From Pleurocapsa sp. FMAR1 (GTDB lineage Bacteria; Cyanobacteriota; Cyanobacteriia; Cyanobacteriales; Xenococcaceae): a stretch of DNA of 64,000 nt. The DNA lies in NCBI RefSeq assembly GCF_963665995.1, contig NZ_OY762512.1, forward strand, positions 3,968,001 through 4,032,000, in the 5' to 3' direction. Position 1 is the first letter of the stretch, and each line of letters opens with the position of its first letter. The notes beneath the pieces are model-generated. The model was not told the origin of the DNA. It did no database searches and was given only the letters and a program-made list of their open reading frames with translations. The position numbers and the translations under genes are program-made. Positions 37,272 through 46,373 of this stretch are shown here, one piece after another.

Positions 37272-37643
37272 AAAACTTGTGAGAACAACAAAGTTCATTT
37301 GATTACTAAAAAATGGACTTTTCTCCTCGATCAATGGGGAAGCAAAGTAATCAGAGTAAAATTTCCCCGTAAGGCTTGTCGAGAGTGTCAATTTCGCCAC
37401 CTGTGTACTCGTTCAAACAAGGAAGCACGAGAACTTACTCTACGCCATAAAGAAGAACACCTTGCCATAGATAGAAGGAGAAAGCGACAAGAGACAAAAA
37501 CATGGTTAAATACTTACAATCAACGCGCTGGAGTTGAAGAGACAATTTCTCAAGCTGTTCGCGGTTTTGATATGCGTTCTGCTCGCTATATGGGTTTGGA
37601 TAAAGTTCATTTACAACACATACTTACTGCGACTGCTTGGTAG
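37272..37643 (+). pseudogene. IS1182-type transposase, C-terminal fragment
   Basis: The frame (open from 37239) encodes the end of a DDE transposase: C-x2-C-x4-HLCTRS zinc-like motif, ELTLRHKEEH, then the typical end YNQRAGVEETISQAVRGFDMRSARYMGLDKVHLQHIL. The catalytic N-terminal two thirds are missing. The stop codon arises at the junction with the integrase relic that follows, so the fragment's true end has also been lost. Confidence 0.8.
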
Positions 37644-38135
37644 GCACAAGCTACGGGATTCAACTCTGATTTTAATAGCTTACCGTCATGGGTTGAGAAT
37701 ATCTGAGTTAGTCGCTTTGCGCTGGTCACAGATTGATTTTACTAGTGGCACGATTTATATCAATCGGCTCAAGCATGATGTAAGTTCCACTCATCCTCTG
37801 CGTGGTATTGAACTCAGAGAAGGCAATTGCAGAGAGATTATCCAGACTCAAATTATCTGTTTGTTTTAGAGAGAGGTACAGTCATGGCTGCTGCTACTGC
37901 AGTCGTGAATTATTAAGCGCGCTAGAATTAGGGCAAAATTATCTTTGAGCGTTCATCCTCATATGTTAAGGCACGCCTGCGGATTTTACCTTGCGAGTAG
38001 ATAGAGGACATGACACGAGAGCTATCCAAGCATATCTTGGTCATCGCAATATTCAGCGACGAACTCTGTTCGTCCCATGCTTTCAGCATGGACAAATCAA
38101 AGATTTGTGTTCGCTATACATACAGAGTTTTCTCC
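37644..38135 (+). pseudogene. wrecked tyrosine recombinase (phage-type integrase)
   Basis: Spread over three frames are the conserved blocks of a cyanobacterial tyrosine recombinase: RHKLRDSTLILIAYRHGLR, SELVALRWSQIDFTSGTIYI, STHPLRGIELRE, the box HPHMLRHACGFYLAS (catalytic H and R), DTRAIQAYLGHRNIQ and, after a palindromic insertion, VRYT with the active-site tyrosine. Frameshifts, an in-frame TAG and the insertion prevent function. The gene lacks its 5' part, which ends at the transposase fragment. Confidence 0.85.
38058..38114. repeat. triple-palindrome element inserted in the integrase relic
   Basis: Three adjacent perfect or near-perfect hairpins: GAACTCTGTTC, CCATGCT-TTC-AGCATGG (38075-38091) and ACAAATC-AAA-GATTTGT (38092-38108). 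It separates GHRNIQ from VRYT in the recombinase reading, two segments normally joined by two residues. It looks like a small mobile palindromic unit. Confidence 0.7.
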
Positions 38136-38288
38136 AAAGCGGTTTCAGGAGTTTTGGATGAATTGAAAGGAAGGTCGAAGTTTACATTACTTTACATCAT
38201 GTTTTGTTTTGCACGTATGTCGGCTCGTACGCCGTGCAGAACAGCTTTTGCATCTATAAGCCGAGCGCTGACCATCTGGTCGAAGAGT

Positions 38289-39311
38289 TTACTTAAAGTC
38301 TTCGTAGATAGTCGCTCCCGCACTGCGGAGTTCATCCAGGAACCATTTGGTATCCGAGAGTAGTTCGGGTAGGTAAAGCCCAGGGCGGGCAGAAGAACGG
38401 TCGTTGAGTCCCAACACCGACGCGAGAGAAAGAACGACGCAGAGACCCGTGAGTGAGGCTGTGCCATACTTGAACTCCAGCATTGATCGCGAACGCTTCG
38501 TTCGACCATCGGCCTCGCCCTCGATTTCGACGACGATCTCGGTCGCCGCTTCACCGCCTCGGCGGCGGCTGGACGATTCACCATTCATCAGGTCGAAGCG
38601 TACATCTGATGCCCCAGTGGCGGCATGGAGACTCGCGGTATCGAACGTGGAAAATGCGGTGGCATCAAGGAATCGACCGTCAACTGATTCGAACTTGCCC
38701 TTGTCGTCGTCGCCGGACAGCCATACGCGCCGCCCACCCTCGAATACCAGAGCGGCGGGAGCAGCCCCGTGCACCCGCTCCATGTCTTCGAGTGCTGCTG
38801 GACCGACTGGATCATTTTCGTCGACGATTGCGCCGAGCCTGATAGATTGGACAATCTCGAAGCCTTTGGCGCTGTTGAGTGCCAAAAACGTGGCCGCACC
38901 TGCCATCCAGTGACTGGCAAGCACGATGGGTGCTGCGGTCGCATGATGCGCGAACATCGCCAACTCGGGGCCGATTTCAGTGAGGGCAGCGTTGATGTTC
39001 AGGTAAGGGATGCCCAAGTCCTGCGCGTAGCTTAGTCCTTTGAGTCCAGCTTCAGGAGCTAACATGACCACAGCAGCTACGGCGACGTCTTCACCGAGAC
39101 CCAATCGAGGCTTATCAAGATCTATGGCAACGGCCTCGGCAGCGCCCACCTCCTGAGCGACTTCGCCTGCGGCTTGCAGGTTCCGTCCTCCAATGAGCAC
39201 TGGAACGCTGGGGTGCATCTCACGGAACCACTTGACGGCAGCGCGCCCCACGAAGCCCGATCCTCCGGCGAAAAGTACCTGTCCTAAAGCCACCTTATTT
39301 TCAATTATCAT
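38289..39311 (-). CDS. saccharopine dehydrogenase-like NAD(P) oxidoreductase, GC-rich
   Basis: 340 residues. The N-terminal Rossmann motif VLFAGGSGFVGRAAVKWF and the layout VLIGGRNLQAAGEVAQEVG with AIDLDKP are those of the saccharopine dehydrogenase N-terminal family. The gene is far richer in GC than the rest of the window, lacks HIP1 sites and uses GC-ending codons, so it is a recent acquisition, probably from a high-GC bacterium. An AraC-type regulator gene lies directly upstream on the same strand. Substrate unknown. Confidence 0.82.
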   Translation of the reverse strand: MIIENKVALGQVLFAGGSGFVGRAAVKWFREMHPSVPVLIGGRNLQAAGEVAQEVGAAEAVAIDLDKPRLGLGEDVAVAAVVMLAPEAGLKGLSYAQDLGIPYLNINAALTEIGPELAMFAHHATAAPIVLASHWMAGAATFLALNSAKGFEIVQSIRLGAIVDENDPVGPAALEDMERVHGAAPAALVFEGGRRVWLSGDDDKGKFESVDGRFLDATAFSTFDTASLHAATGASDVRFDLMNGESSSRRRGGEAATEIVVEIEGEADGRTKRSRSMLEFKYGTASLTGLCVVLSLASVLGLNDRSSARPGLYLPELLSDTKWFLDELRSAGATIYEDFK

Positions 39312-39410
39312 GATTTTTACCTCTTGTTATGAAACCAGTTGTATTTAATTGAGTGTAATGACTTCCAACACTCAATTTCTTTCAGATTCTTACGATGATT
39401 TGTCAGATTC

Positions 39411-40340
39411 TTATGGTGAAGAGCGAACTTGCTTTGGTGTTACTCCTGTGAATCGCTTGAACTGTTGAGTCAGATGACTTTGACTGGAGAAGCCTACTTG
39501 TAAGGCAATGTCTGCGATCGCCAAATCCGTTTTTGACAACATCAATTTTGCCCGTTCCACTCGCTGTCCAATTACATATTGGTGAGGAGAAATACCTGTG
39601 GTGCGTTTGAATAAGCTGGCAAAGTAAGTAGGGCTGATATTGATGAGTGAGGCAATTTGAGAGAGTGATAAATCTTGATCGAGGTGAGTGTGAATATAGT
39701 CAATTGCTTGCTGTAACTGAATACGAGTTAAGCTTCTGTTCTTTGATGTAACAATCTGTACAATCTCAGCCTCAGCATAGTGTCGCAGCAAATGAATGAC
39801 TAACGTTTGAGTTAAAGATTCGACATATAATCGTCCCATTATGCCACCCGATCGCAACTCAGCTAAAAGCAACATGGCGATATGTTGAAGCTGCAAGTCA
39901 TGCTTACGAAAATGATTCGCGAGGTCGATCCGCTCTGTATCTATTTCAGATGCTTTAGCAACTTGTTCAATCAACTTCGGCTGTAAGTGAATATGTAGTT
40001 CTGTCTGGAATAACTGACTTCCCAGACAGCGCCAGTAGGTTGGTTTTTTAGCAGGAACCAAAAGGCTGTCTCCCTTTTGAAAAAGGGACTCATGCAAGCG
40101 ATTGTCAGACTTCTGGCTCAAATGACTGGGATGTCCTAGAGGTAAGATCAGCCAATGATCTGACAGGGCAGGAATTTCTTTTTCTTCTGTTTTGCCTGGA
40201 ATTGAATAATATTGATATTGCTCGACCAAGATTCCATTCCAGCCTATCTGCTGACTTGATAACACTGGAGTTATACTCAACAGTTGGCTGAGTTGGCTTG
40301 GTTTAAGAAGGTTCCCCGTGACAGATTTGATTTTCAGCAT
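39411..40340 (-). CDS. AraC-family transcriptional regulator
   Basis: 309 residues. The C-terminal 100 residues form the double helix-turn-helix: LSLSQIASLINISPTYFASLFKRTTGISPHQYV and IADIALQVGFSSQSHLTQQFKRFTGVTPKQVR. The N-terminal part is a cupin-like effector domain (HWLILPLGHPSHL). Base composition matches the cyanobacterial background, unlike the GC-rich gene 99 bp downstream, so the two may have different histories. It may control that gene; effector unknown. Confidence 0.92.
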   Translation of the reverse strand: MLKIKSVTGNLLKPSQLSQLLSITPVLSSQQIGWNGILVEQYQYYSIPGKTEEKEIPALSDHWLILPLGHPSHLSQKSDNRLHESLFQKGDSLLVPAKKPTYWRCLGSQLFQTELHIHLQPKLIEQVAKASEIDTERIDLANHFRKHDLQLQHIAMLLLAELRSGGIMGRLYVESLTQTLVIHLLRHYAEAEIVQIVTSKNRSLTRIQLQQAIDYIHTHLDQDLSLSQIASLINISPTYFASLFKRTTGISPHQYVIGQRVERAKLMLSKTDLAIADIALQVGFSSQSHLTQQFKRFTGVTPKQVRSSP

Positions 40341-40788
40341 TTGGCTTATCTATTTGACCTGATGTCACTTTTAAATTGGTTGTGTTGCAAAAAATGTACT
40401 CAGTATCAATTGTAGATAGCTGACGAAAACCCTGCTCTTTCGGATAGGTAGTTCCTAGTCCTAAAAGTAAGGCGACCGCTATGCTTAGGGCTAGTGCAAA
40501 GACTTCTCCCAGGGAATGCGACAAAAGAGGGGTAATTTCCGTATCTTGAGAATAGATTTAAGAGTAATTGCCTGATTTTCCTGAAGCACAACCTAAAAGC
40601 AAGCAGATGAAAGGCAAATAAGCAATTACCTACTATTCAACTACCAAAAATAAGGAGTACTAAAGCGACTCTCAAGGGATAAGGGATGAAAATTGAGGGC
40701 AAGGAATAAAATTTCTTTTTATTTCTTGCCCTTGTTTCACCTACATAAGCTAATCTGGTTGTATCACTTAACTTGTGATGGCTAAAAT
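40341..40788. other. gene-free stretch between divergent genes
   Basis: About 450 bp between the AraC gene and the fusion gene. A minus-strand frame (40303-40524) with one hydrophobic segment exists but overlaps the AraC start and has no recognised similarity; I do not call it. Both promoters must lie here. Confidence 0.45.
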
Positions 40789-43314
40789 ATGAATTCTGAC
40801 TTAGTTTCTTTTTTACAGCAGAAAACTTGTCTGGGTAATTTATCATTAGAAGTTCTAAAGGCGATCGCATCTTTACTAGATGAGCGAACAATTGCCACAG
40901 ATGAGATCGTTGTTACTGAAAATACCCAGCCTGATGGCTTGTATATTATTCATACAGGAAAAGTATTAAGCGATAGTCAATCAGAGTCCCATCCCAGCAG
41001 CTTATTATCAGGGACGGTACTAAATTTATATGCTCTGTTATTAAATCAGCCGACGCAATATACGATCAAGACCGTTAGTGAAACTAAAGTCTGGTTTCTT
41101 GAGGGGACAGAGTTTCAAAAATTAGTCGAGCAATACCCCGCAATTGCTCAGACTTTTTCCCAGCAGTTAGCTACAGAGGTTAGGGAATTATCAGACAAGC
41201 TACAGTTTGAACAAGAGCGTCAGATAACTTTAAGACCCTATCTAGTTAGTAAAGCTAAACGGGGAATAATTGGTAAAAGCCGTTATGCAACTAGATTGCG
41301 ATCGCAAATTAAAGAGGCTGCTCAAACCAGAGACTCGGTACTAATTTTTGGTGAACCAGGATTAGAAAAGGATAATACAGCAGCTTTAATTCATTTTGGT
41401 TCAGCCGCTCGCCGACAACCAATTATTAAAGTTGATTGTGCCAAATTACAAACTAGTGGTGCAGAGTTGTTTGGTCGTAGCGGTGGGAAACCTGGACTAA
41501 TTGCCAGCTTAGATAGAGGAACTTTGGTTTTAAATAATATACATTTATTACCCACTGAATTAATAGATGCGATCGCCGCTTTAATTAAAGATAATCAGTA
41601 TACCCCTGTAATGCGTCCTGGGGGAAATGTCCCGCAAGTACAATCTTCTCAAGCCAGAATAATTCTTATTTCTGAACAAACTGTACAGGCGATCGACTCT
41701 GTAGTCGCCAATTTGATTAAAGTTCCCCCCCTAAGAGTGCGAAAAGCTGATTTAGATGAACAAATCAATTATTATCTAAATTTGATTGGACGCAACAAAT
41801 GTCTGCGAAAAACCAAGATAACCCCCGAAGCAATCAGAAACCTTCAGGCTTATGATTTTCCCAACAATCTCAGGGAACTAGAAAGTCTCATCGAGCGAGC
41901 TTTAACTCAGCTACAGGGTTGTGATGACATTACCGAAGAAGTTGTTTGGCACTCCCAAAGTAAAAAGAAACAGTATCGCCTAAATCTCCTCAATAAATAT
42001 CCCAAACTACGTTACTTCCTGCGTAGCGACTGGTATCCTGACAAAATCAATTATGGCTTTACCGCCAGCTTTTTTGCCTTTATTGTTTTAGTCCTTTTTC
42101 TTGCCCCTCAAAACCGTCAGCATAACTTTGCTTTAAACTTATTTTGGGCTTGGTGGTGGCCTCTAATTTTAGTTACTTTTCCCTTGATTGGCAGGTTATG
42201 GTGCGCCGTCTGTCCTTTTATGATTTATGGCGAAATCACCCAAAAGCTATCGCTAATTCTATTTCCGCGACAGCTTAAAAGATGGCCGAGAAATACTGCG
42301 GAGAAATGGGGTGGCTGGTTTTTGTTTGGTTTGTTTGCCCTAATTTTGCTATGGGAAGAATTATGGGATTTGGAAAACACCGCCTATCTTTCCGCTTGCT
42401 TGCTGCTACTCATTACCGCAGGAGCAATGATCTTTTCTGCCATTTTTGAACGTCGTTTTTGGTGTCGCTATCTTTGTCCCATCGGCGGGATGAATGGCTT
42501 GTTTGCCAAACTTTCCATGACGGAATTGCGAGCGCAACAGGGTACTTGCTCGGCAGAATGCACTACCTATCAATGCTACAAAGGAGGCCCAGCCAAAGGA
42601 GAGGGACAAGAAACCAATGGCTGTCCTTTGTATTCCCATCCTGCACAGCTAACGGACAATAAAGACTGCGTATTGTGTATGACTTGTTTAAAAGCCTGTC
42701 CCCATCGCTCGGTCGAAGTTAACCTGCGTCCCCCTGGAATTGAACTATGGACAACCCACACTCCTCACAGTTATGAAGTAGCTTTGCTGTTTCTGTTGTT
42801 AAACGTAATTTTTTTACACCGTTTACCAGAAATATCAGCTCGATTGAGTTTAAATCTGCACCTTGAACAATTTAGCAACCATGCTTTAGTATCCGTTATC
42901 GCTTTGAGTTTACCGCTGGCTGTACCTCTGCTGGCGCAAATCGCAACCGAACTTGTGGGTAAATTAAATAATAAATATAAACCCCGCAAGTTTGTTGAAC
43001 TGGCTTATGGCTATTTACCTTTGGTCTTAGCAGGGAACTTGGCTCACTATCTTCGCTTGGGTTTAGCAGAAGGGGGAAAAATATTACCCGTAACTATGGC
43101 AACCTTCGGCTTAGATGGTGCAGGTCTACCTATCTTAGTTGCTCACCCCGCAGTAATTGCTTTTTTACAGGGATGCTGTTTAATATTTGGCGTGCTGTTT
43201 TCTATTTTGCTAACTCAAAAAATTGCTCGTCAGCAACTTAAGTATCTCTTACCCCAGCATTTAGCCTCCGTAGTTTTGGCTGTAGCTATGTGGCAGGTAA
43301 TTATTGGGTTTTAA
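40789..43314 (+). CDS. fusion of cNMP-binding, degenerate sigma54-activator AAA and membrane polyferredoxin domains
   Basis: 841 residues. Residues 1-140: cyclic-nucleotide-binding (Crp-like) fold. Residues 158-380: AAA domain of sigma54 activators, ending FPNNLRELESLIERAL, but Walker A is GEPGLEKD (188-195), Walker B is LVLNNI instead of LDEI (246-251) and the GAFTGA loop is missing. Residues 420-560 and 660-841: membrane helices around NapH/NosR-like iron-sulfur segments with C-x2-C (472/475), C-x3-C (559/563), three cysteines (587-596) and CVLCMTCLKACP (627-638). Electron transfer across or along the membrane is likely; ATP hydrolysis is not. Confidence 0.87.
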   Translation: MNSDLVSFLQQKTCLGNLSLEVLKAIASLLDERTIATDEIVVTENTQPDGLYIIHTGKVLSDSQSESHPSSLLSGTVLNLYALLLNQPTQYTIKTVSETKVWFLEGTEFQKLVEQYPAIAQTFSQQLATEVRELSDKLQFEQERQITLRPYLVSKAKRGIIGKSRYATRLRSQIKEAAQTRDSVLIFGEPGLEKDNTAALIHFGSAARRQPIIKVDCAKLQTSGAELFGRSGGKPGLIASLDRGTLVLNNIHLLPTELIDAIAALIKDNQYTPVMRPGGNVPQVQSSQARIILISEQTVQAIDSVVANLIKVPPLRVRKADLDEQINYYLNLIGRNKCLRKTKITPEAIRNLQAYDFPNNLRELESLIERALTQLQGCDDITEEVVWHSQSKKKQYRLNLLNKYPKLRYFLRSDWYPDKINYGFTASFFAFIVLVLFLAPQNRQHNFALNLFWAWWWPLILVTFPLIGRLWCAVCPFMIYGEITQKLSLILFPRQLKRWPRNTAEKWGGWFLFGLFALILLWEELWDLENTAYLSACLLLLITAGAMIFSAIFERRFWCRYLCPIGGMNGLFAKLSMTELRAQQGTCSAECTTYQCYKGGPAKGEGQETNGCPLYSHPAQLTDNKDCVLCMTCLKACPHRSVEVNLRPPGIELWTTHTPHSYEVALLFLLLNVIFLHRLPEISARLSLNLHLEQFSNHALVSVIALSLPLAVPLLAQIATELVGKLNNKYKPRKFVELAYGYLPLVLAGNLAHYLRLGLAEGGKILPVTMATFGLDGAGLPILVAHPAVIAFLQGCCLIFGVLFSILLTQKIARQQLKYLLPQHLASVVLAVAMWQVIIGF

Positions 43315-43557
43315 TTTCTTCTAAAATGCAGATTAGGTCAGAATTTTCCATGATGCCTAGATTCCTAACACATTGTACGTACTTGCCGATGGATGTTTAC
43401 AGCATCTTGATCGGCGTTTAACTATTTTACACTGATGATCGCCAAAATTAGATCGGTTGGGTTTTTGGATCGGTTATCTAATGCCCTAATAATCATCAAT
43501 ACCTGGACTTTTTAGATAATTTTTTTTGTACATTTGATATGCGACCGCTAAGAATAT

Positions 43558-44046
43558 TCAAAGCTTGTTCTCTGTTTCGATGTTTGACTCTGAAGACTCG
43601 TAGTCAATATACATTTCAGGATTGCCCGTCTCAAATCTATTATCAACTAAGGTAATCAGACTAGTATCAGAACGCCATTCATAAAAAATCAATCTAATTT
43701 CCTTTAGATTAGTATTTATTTTTGGTTGTCCATATTTAGCTACTAAAGCATCGTAAAAAGAATCCCTTTCGGAATAATCTTTCAAGTGTAGTTGAATTTT
43801 ATTGAGCGAGTCATTGGCAGGATCGAATCCGTAGCACGCAATAAATTTTAATTTACCTGCTTGCCAATCTGACTCGTAATAAGAGTGTGCGCATTTTGTA
43901 AGCGTTGAATCTTTTCTCATAGCAATTGGACTTGATTTCCATAAATCGTCTCTGCTCATTCCCCATTCAGTAAATTGCCAGTTAGCATAAGCAGGAGCAA
44001 CCATGGATGCAGTTATAGCACAAGATAATAGTAGTTTTTTCAACAT
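43558..44046 (-). CDS. secreted protein of unknown function
   Basis: 162 residues, signal peptide with AYA cleavage site (about residue 21). The mature part begins NWQFTEWGMSRDDLWKSS, a phrase seen in small periplasmic proteins that start with a W-x-WGMS motif. Two cysteines (about 52 and 70) may pair. Single gene, convergent to the fusion gene. Function unknown. Confidence 0.6.
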   Translation of the reverse strand: MLKKLLLSCAITASMVAPAYANWQFTEWGMSRDDLWKSSPIAMRKDSTLTKCAHSYYESDWQAGKLKFIACYGFDPANDSLNKIQLHLKDYSERDSFYDALVAKYGQPKINTNLKEIRLIFYEWRSDTSLITLVDNRFETGNPEMYIDYESSESNIETENKL

Positions 44047-44175
44047 GGGATAACCTGGGATAAGATGTATCCTTTCAGATTATCTACATTTTAGTTACAA
44101 GTATGTGACCCAGATCGCTATATGGTAAAAATAAAGTTTTAAAGTTAATCTAGTAAAACTATATTAGCAGTAGCC

Positions 44176-44694
44176 ATGACAAAAAAAGCGAAATTAGACG
44201 ACTCAACTAATAAAACCTTTATCTACTATCAGATGTATAAAGAAGGATTAACTCTAACTGAAATAGCAAGGCATTTTAACAAATCGATTAATACGATCAA
44301 AACCTACATTAGAAAACATCCTAAGTATAAAAATCCTGGATCTGGCAATAGACTTAGTAAACTAGATCGCAATACTGTAAAAAAAGATAAGTCTATTAAT
44401 GATAGTACTAAGCAGCTATCTTTTTATTGTCCTGAAAGCCTACTTGATCGGATTAAGTTGACTCCTGGTATAAAACTTAAGGACAGATATATTAATGCTT
44501 TTGAGCAATATTTAAAACTTAAGGTCAAAGATCGACCTGCATCAAAACTAAAAGCAACCGCTAGTGATAAAAAAGTTAACTTTCTATGTCCTAGTTATTT
44601 AGTAGACAAGTTAGACAATACGAACAAAAAATTAACTAGATCTCAAAAGATAATTGCAGCATTAGAACTAATATGCGAAAGCAATAATATTTAA
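44176..44694 (+). CDS. helix-turn-helix DNA-binding protein
   Basis: 172 residues, very basic. The N-terminal helix-turn-helix (YKEGLTLTEIARHFNKSINTIKTYIRKH) is of the resolvase/transposase HTH kind. Two similar segments follow (LSFYCPESLLDRIK and VNFLCPSYLVDKLD), which look like an internal duplication, perhaps ribbon-helix-helix units. Small, basic and single-copy near decayed genes, it may derive from a plasmid or phage. Function unknown. Confidence 0.6.
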   Translation: MTKKAKLDDSTNKTFIYYQMYKEGLTLTEIARHFNKSINTIKTYIRKHPKYKNPGSGNRLSKLDRNTVKKDKSINDSTKQLSFYCPESLLDRIKLTPGIKLKDRYINAFEQYLKLKVKDRPASKLKATASDKKVNFLCPSYLVDKLDNTNKKLTRSQKIIAALELICESNNI

Positions 44695-44813
44695 AACGAT
44701 TGATATACATGATGTAAAGATTATTTTAAATAAATTACTCGACAGTATAGTTTAACTATATACATAATAAGAGACAAGAAAACAAACATTATTAAATCAA
44801 AGGAATTAAGACA

Positions 44814-44885
44814 ATGACTACTAAGCAAGCAAGCTACATTCAAGACGGCTCTATTTATTTGTTGGTACTAAAGACTATGGATTAA
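44814..44885 (+). CDS. 23-residue ORF with good ribosome binding site (uncertain)
   Basis: An ATG preceded by AAAGGAATT opens a frame of 23 codons (MTTKQASYIQDGSIYLLVLK...). The fine ribosome binding site suggests that this was the start of a real gene, but the frame stops quickly. It is probably the 5' stub of a lost gene. Confidence 0.3.
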   Translation: MTTKQASYIQDGSIYLLVLKTMD

Positions 44886-45040
44886 ATATTTCGTTTTTCA
44901 CTTCCTGTCGGTGACATGACAATTAATTCTCTTTGGCTAGTCATCTCAAATTTTGTATCTCGATTCTGAGCGCACAATTGCTCGAATTGTTGCTCTGTAA
45001 TGGGATTAGCTAAGGCTCTAATGTCTATGGTCTCAATCAT
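44882..45040 (-). pseudogene. N-terminal stub of a Uma2-family gene
   Basis: The minus strand from 45040 reads MIETIDIRALANPITEQQFE, then FEMTSQRELIVMSPTGS, the standard Uma2 N-terminus, and stops after 52 residues. The rest of the family domain, including the catalytic residues, is missing. Confidence 0.75.
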
Positions 45041-45096
45041 TAGTCATTCTTCTAAATTGAGAATTTGAGATCGATAAGTCTGATTATATTTATAGG

Positions 45097-45330
45097 TTAC
45101 TTGAAAAAAGCAGACAAAATATCTTCTGGTAACGGATCGTTAAAATCGTCAGGGACTACAAATAAACCTTCATCTTGATCCAAAACTCTGTCTTTAAGAG
45201 GTTCTTTAATCGGAACTAGACGAACAATAGGCTTTCCTGCTTTGGCAATGACTATCTCTTCGCCTAGAACAGCTTGAGACAGCAACTAAGATAAATGAGT
45301 TTTGGCTTCGTGGATGTTAACTTGCTTCAT
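45097..45330 (-). pseudogene. Phd/YefM-type antitoxin gene with a nonsense codon
   Basis: From the ATG at 45330 the frame reads MKQVNIHEAKTHLS, then a TAG at 45286-45288, then LLSQAVLGEEIVIAKAGKPIVRLVPI, the normal Phd/YefM antitoxin core. The TAG stands where a glutamine or arginine codon is expected. Internal start at TTG 45285 would give a protein without the first DNA-binding strand. No toxin gene (PIN or RelE) follows on this strand. The remnant of a former toxin-antitoxin pair. Confidence 0.75.
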
Positions 45331-45370
45331 ATTATAATAAAGTTAGCTAATCGCTTAGTCTATTATAAAG

Positions 45371-46279
45371 TTAACCAACATCAATCTGAGATAAAAACTC
45401 TGCTTTACCCGTGACTCCAGGATTGAGATAAAAAATAGAGCCAGCTAAGTTATCTTCAGTTGAGCGATTTTGCCCTCCTGCGGTGGTAACATACAGTCTG
45501 CTGTAATCAGCACCACCAAAAGTTAAGCTACTAACTAGAGCCGTGGGAAAGGGAATCCGCAGCACTTCTTCTCCTTCTGGACTGTAGCGAAAAATATGTC
45601 CCCCATCCCAACGCGCAGACCAAATATATCCTTCACTGTCTATCGTTAATCCATCGGGAACGCCATCGATTTCGGTAGTTAAAATATGAACTTGAGGATC
45701 GCTTAATTCCCCCGTTGCCAAATAATATTCAAAACGATAAACAGTACGAGTATCTGAATCTGTAACATAAAAATACTTGAGGTCTGGAGAGAATCCCATG
45801 CCGTTGGGAACGGTTAATCCCTCCATGATGACCTGTAATGAACCATCCAAATCCAAACGATATAGCCTCCCAGAACATTCGGAAGTGGCTACAGTACCAC
45901 TATAAACTCTTCCTAAAGGATCGGCGATCGCATCATTGAAGCGGGTTAATCTCTCAGCAGGAATCTCAGCCACAATAGTTTTGATTTGTCCTTCTTGCCA
46001 ATGTTCAATTGTGCCTTTGGTTTTGAACAGCAGCAAAGAACCATCTTTTTGGATAGTAAAACCACCTACAGGTTCACCAGCATAGATTTGCTCAGGTTTT
46101 CCTTGAGGATGATAGCGATACATTTTTCCTTGAGGAATATCTGTCCAGTAAAGACATTGCAGTTGAGGATGCCAGGTAGGGACTTCGGCATTGTGATGAG
46201 GATGATCGAGTAAAATACTTGGCTGTTTGGTTTTTATATTCACGATCTTAACTTGATGATTTTTAGCTGTACAAACCAT
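45371..46279 (-). CDS. SMP-30/gluconolactonase-family protein
   Basis: 302 residues from the ATG at 46279; a TTG lies upstream at 46312. The six-bladed propeller pattern of SMP-30/LRE proteins is clear: AEVPTWHPQLQCLYWTDI (metal-binding glutamate), RFNDAIADPLGRVYSGT, GLTVPNGMGFSPDLKYFYVTDS and DGVPDGLTIDSEGYIWSARWDGG. These enzymes hydrolyse sugar lactones with a divalent metal. All metal ligands (E, N, D) are present. Confidence 0.92.
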   Translation of the reverse strand: MVCTAKNHQVKIVNIKTKQPSILLDHPHHNAEVPTWHPQLQCLYWTDIPQGKMYRYHPQGKPEQIYAGEPVGGFTIQKDGSLLLFKTKGTIEHWQEGQIKTIVAEIPAERLTRFNDAIADPLGRVYSGTVATSECSGRLYRLDLDGSLQVIMEGLTVPNGMGFSPDLKYFYVTDSDTRTVYRFEYYLATGELSDPQVHILTTEIDGVPDGLTIDSEGYIWSARWDGGHIFRYSPEGEEVLRIPFPTALVSSLTFGGADYSRLYVTTAGGQNRSTEDNLAGSIFYLNPGVTGKAEFLSQIDVG

Positions 46280-46373
46280 CAAAACCCGTCCTGATTTATT
46301 TTGAAATAGCAATTTAATATAGATTAATATACGTTTTGTGTTTGATTAAATGACATTAGCGCGATCGCCAGTT

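Noticed and set aside
38404-39035. Several long frames on both strands within the GC-rich gene
   Set aside because: GC-rich DNA has few stop codons by chance; only the 340-residue minus frame shows a family pattern.
40303-40524. Minus-strand 73-codon frame with one hydrophobic segment
   Set aside because: It overlaps the AraC start, has no recognised similarity and no good ribosome binding site. It might be a relic but the evidence is too thin.
40789-43314. True sigma54-dependent activator
   Set aside because: The GAFTGA loop and Walker B acids are missing, there is no C-terminal HTH, and cyanobacteria do not have sigma54.
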